Shown here piece after piece: positions 55,683 through 64,000 of a stretch of 64,000 nucleotides of DNA; the stretch's first letter is position 1, and each line of letters begins with the position of its first letter. This DNA is from Ficedula albicollis (lineage: Eukaryota; Chordata; Aves; Passeriformes; Muscicapidae). The stretch is taken from NCBI RefSeq assembly GCF_000247815.1, contig NC_021681.1, positions 20,959,495-21,023,494 of the forward strand, in the 5' to 3' direction. Made by a program: the position numbers and the translations under genes. The notes beneath the pieces are model-generated. The model did no database searches. It worked only from the letters and a program-made list of their open reading frames with translations, and was not told the DNA's origin.

Positions 55683-58033
55683 CTGCAAAAGAGGAATACA
55701 CCACTTTTTATAATACAGAAAACTGGTAATTTGCAGTGATTCAAATTGCAAATATAAATAGAAGATGCATTTTCCTGACACAACAGCAAAGTAGAACATA
55801 TTTTGAAGCATGATGGTACCTAGAAAATATTTTTCTTACTTAGAGAAACAAAATATCTGCCTAAAATGTTAAAATCAGTGTCCTTGTATCTAGCAATGTC
55901 TGTTTCATGAAACAGCTGACTCCTCAGCAGGGAATTTGTGGTGGCACTTCTGCTGTATTACAAAACAGTGGACAATAAACAATTGCCTTTGTAATCCACC
56001 AGTAACAGGAAATGCTCTTACTACAAAAAATAAACAACACTGATATTATGATCATTTCAATTTTTCACCTATTTCCCAGTAGCAATCTCATTATCACCCA
56101 CATAAATCTCCCTCCTCCTTTAATGAATTTCAGCTGTCCATGTGAGCCTTCCTCAAGCACAACAAGGTAGTTCAGTACATATTTAAAGTCTGTGCATAGC
56201 ACTGAAGTTCAGTCGTAATCAAGACTTATTATAAAGATTCCACAGATTGCTCCACTAATAAGCTTCCATTTCTGCACTCCACAAATTATAAAATAAATGG
56301 GGGGAAAGGACCAATAGCAACCAAGTTTTGTTGTAACTTTCTGTAAACACAACTACATTAGTAAAGAATTAAAAAAAAAAAAAAAAAGAAATGCACCATG
56401 ACTCTTTAAGGAAAGACTGTGGCACTCAGTGGTGTTGGATCTCAGAGGTTTTCTCATTGATTCTGTGACTTCTTTTCAATGTCCAGAATGCAGAACCCAC
56501 CCAGCTCCTCCATTACTCCATTCTGTAGGACCACAACCAGCACTACTCCAAATAAACAAGTAGCACACTGAATTAGCAGGACTTCCATCTCCCAGATACT
56601 TGGCTTTAATATAAATTTTACTGATTTTACAGTTAAAGCAGGAATAGCAATGTTAGACTGGGATGCTCAAAGCTTTGTACAGTCAAGTAAAATTAAGAGA
56701 AAAATCCCAGTCCTAAAGAAAATTCATGTTTTCCCCGTCAAAAAACCAGTCCCCTCCTAACAAAGGCAGTTGAAGATGAACTGCAGTAATGCAGCAAAAA
56801 TTTAACTGAAGGATGGATTTACTGGGTTCCAAAAATCACATTTCCTTGACAATCATAAATACAGTATTGTACTACTCTTCTGCAAAACAACATCTCTGGA
56901 CTATACAGCCCCTGTAAGCACATGTTTCATTCATGGTCTGACTGGACAAGACAAAAGGAAGCTGAAAAAAACAACAAAAAACACCAGTCTTTTCCCTGGA
57001 CCAGGAAAAAACTTATTTGCTCACAGGTCTCAGACAAAAGCTTCACGTTACAACATTTTATCTTTCTTACAGTTTTACTGCTCAAAAGATGAACTATGAG
57101 ATTAAATCCAACTTTCTATTAAGCTCTAGAGACAGTGACATGCCATGCAACTCATAAGACTTCAGAGTTTGGACATAGTAGTAGATATTGAATATATGAG
57201 GGAAGCATTTCAAAAAGGCATTAACACTAATAGGGCTTACATATGTGTATCAAGGGAAGAATAGCTGCTAAGTTATGACACTACTCAGTCCTGACCCAGG
57301 GGTACAGAAAAAAGCTGTCTGTATAATACTACTGAATTCTGAGAGATTCTCCTAAATTCATCCACTTAGAAGATTGATTTCTCTTTTTTTTTAAGCATCT
57401 ACTGGAGAGGAAAAGAAGGGAAGAGGGAAAACAAAAAGTCAAATCATACACTAATCAATCAAACATGGTTGTGATTTACCAGTGTGAAGAAAAAGTGAAG
57501 GGGCAAATTTAGCAGACACAGAATGGGGGTTGTTTTGTTTATTTAGTTGAAAATCAGCAGAGAAAAAAAAACAAAACCCCACAGTGAATGATTCCACAAA
57601 ACAGTGACAGATTATAGTTTTGTCCTGTCCCTCACCTTCAGACATGCAGAACACTTGAAGTTTTTTCTGTCACCATGACTAATAACTGCAGGCTCTCACA
57701 CCCCTGCACCTTCTAGATATACAGTTAAAAAGGAGCAAACCAATTTGTTTGTTGACATAGTAACAAGAAGATTCAGGATCAGGGAACTGAAAATAAAGGG
57801 TCATGTTTTGAGTTTTACCAGCCAGAGCCATTTATTTCATTAGTGACCACCTTCCTTGGCAGTAATGACTATGTCCATCATATGCTTCAAAAGTTTTATC
57901 CTACCTATATTTATGCTACTTATATATAACTTTTATGAAGCTAGCAAAGACATAGATAATGACTCTGAAGTAATTTCAGTGGGGAAGCCTGAGGAAAAAA
58001 ATTCCTGTACACAAATCCTGAAGAAATTATTCT
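55683..58033. other. Noncoding stretch with an A run
   Basis: A run at about 56370-56386. No gene recognised. Confidence 0.5.
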
Positions 58034-58179
58034 CTCTTCAACAAAGTTTATATTTGAGAAGATAATAATTTTTTGCTAGGAGAGAATATTGAAAATTGGA
58101 GCAGAACTCTTCAACAAAGTTTATATTTGAGAAGATAATAATTTTTTGCTAGGAGAGAATATTGAAAATTGGAGCAGAA
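58034..58179. repeat. Two-copy tandem duplication, 73-bp unit
   Basis: The unit at 58034-58106 is repeated at 58107-58179. I see no difference between the copies. Confidence 0.92.
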
Positions 58180-58419
58180 ACCCTATTTCACCTAAAACTG
58201 TAATTTCTGTGTTTCACATGAGGCTCAGAATTCGGTGGGTAGAGAGAGCAGGGAGAGGAGGGAGGGATACAAGGGTACAACAGCTCTTGGATTAGATGTT
58301 GCCACTTTCCATCCATCATCACATTTTCTCAGATTATGAAAATGAATTTTTCCCAGCAGTACATTTCATGCTTGACAGATTACAGATCAGTTTACACATT
58401 AACAATTGGAGCACTCGGA

Positions 58420-58529
58420 TTTTACAAAAGTTCAGGTCTCTTGAGACCAGCATTTGTTATGTGGTTTGACATTGGGTTTTACAAAAGTTCAGGTCTTTTG
58501 AGACCAGCATTTGTTATGTGGTTTGACAT
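58420..58529. repeat. Two-copy tandem duplication, 57-bp unit
   Basis: The unit starting at 58420 is repeated from 58477 with one substitution in the aligned part. It lies only 240 bp from the previous duplication. Confidence 0.9.
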
Positions 58530-60278
58530 GAGTCAAGAGAAACATTCTATGAGACAATGCCAGAAACACTTTCTGGCAATGAAATGGGTGAAGTCACAAA
58601 CTCCTTAATGATCTCTGCAGCCAGCCTGAATTTAACACATTTTCTTTGACTTTACAGCTGGCTCAGAAAGGTCATTAGACTATTATATCTACTGTTATGT
58701 AGAGCAGCACTATACACATGTAAAGTTTCTATAGCAACACTTTCTTAATTCACTCTTTAAGCAAAACACCAATTAGCTTTTTATTATAGCCAATTAAAAA
58801 AATCTGCACACTAATTGACAACCTCTCTACACAGAATTTAAGCCTATGCAGAAGAAAATTGCAGTAAAATTTTTTTTATGGTAATAGCTTACTTCCTATT
58901 CTCCCCTCTTAAGAGAACAGTAAATTATTTGTGATCGGGGCTGAACATTTATTTTCCAATCTAAACCATTCAGACACAGACATAACCTATCCGGATATGC
59001 CTTAAACCTGAGAAGAGCCTGAAGATTACAGGTTTCAAAAAGGCATCAGAAATGTAACCAGCTGACTTATTTCTGCATTTTAGAAAAATGGGCACTGGCC
59101 CCTGCACCTGGAGATCATGCAAGAGGCAGCCAGGAAAGTGTTTCTCTTTCAGAGTAGCCAAACACACTGAGCCAAGTGAGAAAGATGGCAAAAAAACAGT
59201 ACCAAAAGTCAAATTCAGCAGGGCAGAAAAGACATTTTCATTTCCTTCTTAGTACTTAGTGTGGGTTTTGTCAGATGTCTTCTGCACAGCTGGTGATGAC
59301 AGCTTCTTTGTATGTCACTCTGAGTAGCAAATATCAAGACATATTAGTCAGGAACCAGTCAGTGAACACAATATAAAAGAGAATACAACATGATGGGGAG
59401 TATCAGGAGAAATAATCAACAAGAGAAGTTAAACCATCCTTTTTTGCAAGATCTTCTGCAGGAAGCTGAATAAAAAACATCACTCCCCTTACAGTTCTAT
59501 GTGAGGTGTCGGGATTCACCTTACTAATAAATAAATAAATGAATACACACAGAATGAGGTGGCAGATGGCTCCTTGACAAGCTCAGCATGCCCCAATCAA
59601 GAATTAATGGCACTTGAGGTATCAGTAGGTCTGCTGATTCCTAAGGACACACTACAGAAACTGCTCCTATTCTCACTATCTTATTTACACCCCCTGTCCT
59701 ACTGACAGTATTGACACAGAAACCTGAGCATCTCACAAGTCATATGGGGAAACCAAAAGAGTTTCCCTTGAAAGGCTGACAGATAGAAAGAGGGGTTAGA
59801 GTGGTCTGTCAAACCTACCACTGTAGAGGAGAGACCAAGGTATCCACACATGTGGAAGAAATCACTGTGTGTAACCTTGGAGTAGCTGCAGCACACAACA
59901 GGTCAGGCTCTGCAGCACTCAGGGACACCAGAGATAAGGGATAGAGCCAAGCAGCAGAGTTAGAGACTTTCATTCTCAGGTCTTTAGAGAGGTAAAGTCC
60001 CAAATGCAGTTCCCTGAATTCCCAGGAAATGGGAGCATTTTTAAGTTCCAAGCCTTCCAAGTGCAAAGTGCCCACTGTCAGAGGCAGAGCTCTGCCTCCT
60101 GCAGGGAGACTTATCCAAGACACTGCACAGAACAGGAACTTATTCAAACTAACGTCATCACTTGCTGTCCCAAGACTGAAGATTTCTCCTTTAGTAAACC
60201 CTTGTGACCAGCACCTCACCAAAACATGGTCAGTTCACCCACCCCTGCAGTGAACATCTCTCCCTTCTCTGCCCTCAA
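58530..60278. other. Noncoding stretch with a small simple repeat
   Basis: (AAAT)n at about 59525-59541. No gene recognised. Confidence 0.5.
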
Positions 60279-60361
60279 GGGAAGGAGAGCCCAAAACAAG
60301 ACCTGTCAGTCACAGTAACCTTTGGGAAGGAGAGCCCAAAACAAGACCTGTCAGTCACAGT
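60279..60361. repeat. Two-copy tandem duplication, 45-bp unit
   Basis: A 38-bp segment at 60279-60316 recurs identically at 60324-60361 after a 7-base spacer. The shortest unit of the set. Confidence 0.9.
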
Positions 60362-61061
60362 GATGCACAACTGAATTCTTGAGAGTACCAGAGCAACCAA
60401 ATATGCTTTTTTCTCTTTTTTTTTTTTAATTTGTAATTTTTTTCATTCCTGCATTGGCATCTCAAGCCATTTAATATTTCAGCCAGCCAGCATCCACCCT
60501 GCCAATTAAATATTACACAGACACAGAGTGCACTCAAGGAGAAGGTTCAGGGCAAAGTTTAAAGACAGCTGCTACTTATTGGCAGCAGTCAGGATGCCCT
60601 TCAGCTGCTTTCCAGGAATGCACATCCCCAGGATCAGCAAGGCTCCAGCTGGTGACAGTCACTTTTCAAACACCTCAGCACCAGGTATCTCTTTCTTGCT
60701 GTCCTCCTGCTCTGAGCAGGCACGTCCATGTGGCCAGGGAGGTGCTCTGTGATGTGAAATCCCTCCAGGGAGTACAACAACAGATATGATTTCTGGCACT
60801 CTCATCCCTGCCAAGAAAATACCTTCAGTGGCTTAAAATATGAAGCCAAGCCAGCTGTGCAGCCATCCCAGCCTTTGTAAAAGCAGACAGTTCACAAATC
60901 AAGAAGATCAGGCAGGTAGAAGCTTCTCCCCCATATATCCTGATATTAGGATCAGCATTCACAGCAGCTCCATTAAAAGAACAATTTGCACATCCAGCTG
61001 CAGGTAAAGGACACAGAGCTACGTTCCACTTGAAGACCCCAGAAAAGTTCTTGGATTGACT
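60362..61061. other. Noncoding stretch, nothing recognised
   Basis: T run near 60418-60427. No gene recognised. Confidence 0.5.
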
Positions 61062-61212
61062 TTTTTACTGTTTTGCAGGAGAGCTGACTGCAATTAAGCT
61101 GTCTTTTGCCTAAGAATAAAAGCTCATTTCTGCTATTTTTACTGTTTTGCAAGAGAGCTGACTGCAATTAAGCTGTCTTTTGCCTAAGAATAAAAGCTCA
61201 TTTCTGCTATTT
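61062..61212. repeat. Two-copy tandem duplication, 74-bp unit
   Basis: The unit starting at 61062 is repeated from 61136 with one substitution and no spacer. Confidence 0.9.
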
Positions 61213-63059
61213 CCAAGAAGTAATGGGATGGCTTTGTTGCTCTTGTAAGTTACTCACCCACTGTTACGATCTACGACAGAACTACAGCAAATTAAAACAA
61301 TAGCCAAGGCATCACTGAGAGCAAAGATTGTCAACAGTTTTGAAAGATCCTTTTTGACTCCTTTCATTTACTTTTCTGCTTTTGAGACACATAAAACACA
61401 GAAACATGATTGCAGTAAATTTTGATAACTACCACAGATTTCTCCCACTCTCTCAATGAAGGAAAGTATTTCAGAAAAAACCTTCCATCCAAATTTATCT
61501 TTTCAATTTCTGCACAATCCCATGTTGGCAATAATATGCACCCGTTATACTGGATGATGAAAAGAAGAATTTAAAGGAAACCATAATTTTCCTGCAACAT
61601 TTTCCTGCCTCTGAAAAGAGGACTTTTCCAATCACAAGTCGGGACACAGAACCGAAAAGCAAAATTACTGGACAAAAGATAACTTTCTGTCTTCACATCT
61701 TGGTGAAGAAAAAAAAAGGATCAACTTTATGACCTGCTACACTTCAATAATCTGTAATTATCACCCTCAAGCCTACGAAAATGCAGTTTTGTTACTATTT
61801 TAAATAATATTTTATATAATACATCATATGTATTTGTTTATAGACAATATTATTTATTATATTAATATTTGAATTAACTGAAATGCTACCCAAATAATGC
61901 TATTTTATCACTGCTCTAATTCTTGGTATTTTATTAAAGATTTACAGCAAGATCTCTGACTTGCAATCAGATCAAACAGTTAATACAGAAAGGATTCTCC
62001 TTCCCTTGTGCTTTCACAATTTTATTTACTAGAACACTGAAAGTTAGGGGTAGCTTCAATAATATTTATAAAGCTCTAATCCTAAATTCCCAATTGCCAC
62101 ATCTGTAAGCTCTGAAATTAGGAGCTGAGTAAACAGAACAAGTGAGTATTATGATCACCATCAAGTTCTCGAGCCATGGAATGACAGAGAAATTGTGTCG
62201 TTCTAACTTCCATAAGGTCTCCCATAACTCATCTTTTTTTTGATCAGACAAAATAAATACAACAAATCTGCAGTCCTGCTACTGAAAATGGCTGGCTCTT
62301 ATCTAAAGAATACATGTGTATTGTTTTTTTTATTTTATCATTTTGAAATTAATTTAAAAGATCAAAATATATGCTAGGTTGAGCTGGAAAAGAAGGAAGC
62401 ATGTCCAAGGATCCCACCGTTTCACAGTCAGGAAATTCTGGCCAATAAAAAAAGAAGCAAGCACTGAGGAAAATATGATTAAACACTTATATGGAGGAAT
62501 AACACTATTAAAACAACCCAGCTTATCTCCCTCTTCCTATTTCATTCATCCAAACCTTCCAGAAAGCAACTAGACATAGTAGTTCTCACACCTTATATTG
62601 GGGTAGAGCAGGATATATTTGTATTACATGCATGAGAAAAATGAATAGGTGCAACTCAGATCTCAGCAGCACGTGCAGTTTGATGGATCCACTGCTCTGA
62701 GGAGAGCCAGGGGACAGCTGGGAATCAAGGAGAAGTGTCAGTGCCACCACCAACCCTGGTGTCACCTGTGGCACCCACTCTGCATCTCCGGATGCAGGGC
62801 TGGAGGAACAAAGAGGCACCACATGAGGAGGAACAGGGAGCTTATGCTGGCCTTTTGCTTTGTCTTTGAGATGAGAACTCCAGCAGTCTGCTTTATATAT
62901 TCAGATAAAAATAACTGAATATCCACCACTCAAATTAAAGGACACAGATGGCTGCTCTGAACTGAAAGAAAAGGGCAAAGACACCGGCTCCAGTTACAAA
63001 GTCCCCCAAGAATAAGCAGAATGTTGTACCTTTGTTGGGTGGAAGGAGCTGTTATCTAC
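61213..63059. other. Noncoding stretch, strongly AT-rich in the middle
   Basis: At about 61796-61875 the sequence is nearly all A/T without being a clean microsatellite. No gene recognised. Confidence 0.5.
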
Positions 63060-63229
63060 CTTCCCTGCTCCTAATGGGATTCCCTGGGGTCTCCTTTTCA
63101 TCACTTTCAAAAGGTCAGCCATTGTCTCCAAGTGCTGCTTGTCAATGTTAAAGCCACATTCTGCTCTTTGATACCGAGATAAAAGAAGTATCTGCTGGCT
63201 GAGACCACCACGGGCTGAGTGAAGCCTCA
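63060..63229 (-). other. Exon-like segment of 170 nt (unverified)
   Basis: On the minus strand a pyrimidine-rich tract ending in CTGCAG precedes a 170-nt segment that is open in one frame for 56 codons and is followed by a weak donor AAG/GTAGAT. The predicted peptide is hydrophilic and mixed in composition, including RYQRAECGFNIDKQHLETMA and then DLLKVMKRRP, which reads more like real protein than the other candidates. No family is recognised and codon third positions are not biased. Confidence 0.27.
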
Positions 63230-64000
63230 CTGCAGAGTTTAAAAGCAGCAAGTGCATCACACAAGATGACCAAGGGAAGGAAACATTCTGCAGGAGAACA
63301 AAATAACTTGTGATATACTCAGAGACACATTTCACTTTCAGCCTGGTCCAAAATGCACTGAAGTTTGCAGAACTTCTGTTGGTTTTAACAGGTTTGGGAA
63401 TATGTCCCTTACGCCCTCTGAAATTATATCAGGAAAGGAGTATCAGTTTATCAGGTTTAGTGGGCACACACAACACATTTCATCTTTAAGCTTCTCTCCT
63501 TTAAGGCAAAGGAAGGTTCACATGCTCAGGGAATTGAGACACAAGAAATAAAGCAAATGAGAGGGAATGCAGATTTCTCAGTGGGAAAACAAAGACAACA
63601 CGTTATCTTCAAAAGGGTTTGTGTTTTCTCCCTCTGCATAAATTTTAAAAAAATACAGATACTATACATTTTATTTTTACTTGTATTCGCATCAAGATTC
63701 ATCCCAGTTGGAAAAGAAGGTATGTCTCTCTATATAAATAGATTAAATCATAAAAAAGTAGCAAAAAGTCAATTTCCAGACTTTATAACTATTTTAATCT
63801 AATATTTTGTATTTTGCTACTTCTATGATCTAGACCTCACCAAAAGCAGGTTTATATAGCATGAGGATAGATAATCATCTGCCAGCATTTAAATTAAATT
63901 CTTTGTAACAGCAGACTTCATAAATTGGAAATTATATATATATATATTTTATATATAGAGAAACATTGTGGGGCCCAAGGTTTTTTTCTTTTTTAAGTAA
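63230..64000. other. Noncoding stretch ending in an AT dinucleotide repeat
   Basis: (AT)n at about 63935-63957 is the only simple repeat. No gene recognised. Confidence 0.5.

Overview
This window looks like ordinary noncoding nuclear DNA of a bird, or at least a sauropsid. It is AT-rich, has no long conserved open reading frames, no operon-like layout, no rRNA or tRNA gene and no CRISPR array. The lineage call rests on five fragments carrying the 3' end typical of CR1 LINEs, the dominant avian retroposon (about 11.26, 12.51, 15.59, 26.53 and 27.15 kb). I recognise no named gene. The best reading is intergenic or long-intron sequence; a few exon-like segments, mostly read on the minus strand, are given at low confidence.

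The most striking structure is a set of about 19 two- or three-copy tandem duplications spread through the whole window. Most units are 45-107 bp and one is 312 bp. Copies are 0 to about 5% different, with no spacer. Unit lengths cluster at 57-74 bp and 105-107 bp. Two pairs of unrelated arrays abut exactly in an A-A-B-B layout (30.0-30.36 kb and 54.3-54.62 kb). One locus at 47.95-48.42 kb is a mosaic of three blocks in the order A-B-C-A'-A-B-B-C. One duplication (34.95-35.09 kb) sits next to a 490-base N gap, with a single N between its copies. That makes assembly error (both haplotypes placed in tandem) a serious explanation, although true micro-duplication is not excluded.

Region by region: 1-20 kb is AT-rich noncoding DNA with three CR1 tails and five small duplications. 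At 20.0 kb a 278-base pure G run follows a T run. 20.3-32.5 kb holds two CR1 tails in opposite orientation and three duplications, one of them triplicated. 32.7-34.3 kb is relatively GC- and CpG-rich; it holds the 312-bp duplication, which contains an exon-like segment, and a 259-codon reading frame. 34.46-35.09 kb holds the assembly gaps. 35.1-47.9 kb has no duplications that I can see but includes GC-rich islets at 39.7 and 42.1 kb; the latter has a minus-strand 173-codon frame ending on a polyadenylation signal. 47.9-64 kb again carries many duplications, plus a second pure G run (151 bases) enclosed by A runs at 50.29 kb.

No set of genes working together can be described. The items most worth checking are the tandem-duplication landscape, the two poly-G tracts and the few exon-like segments.
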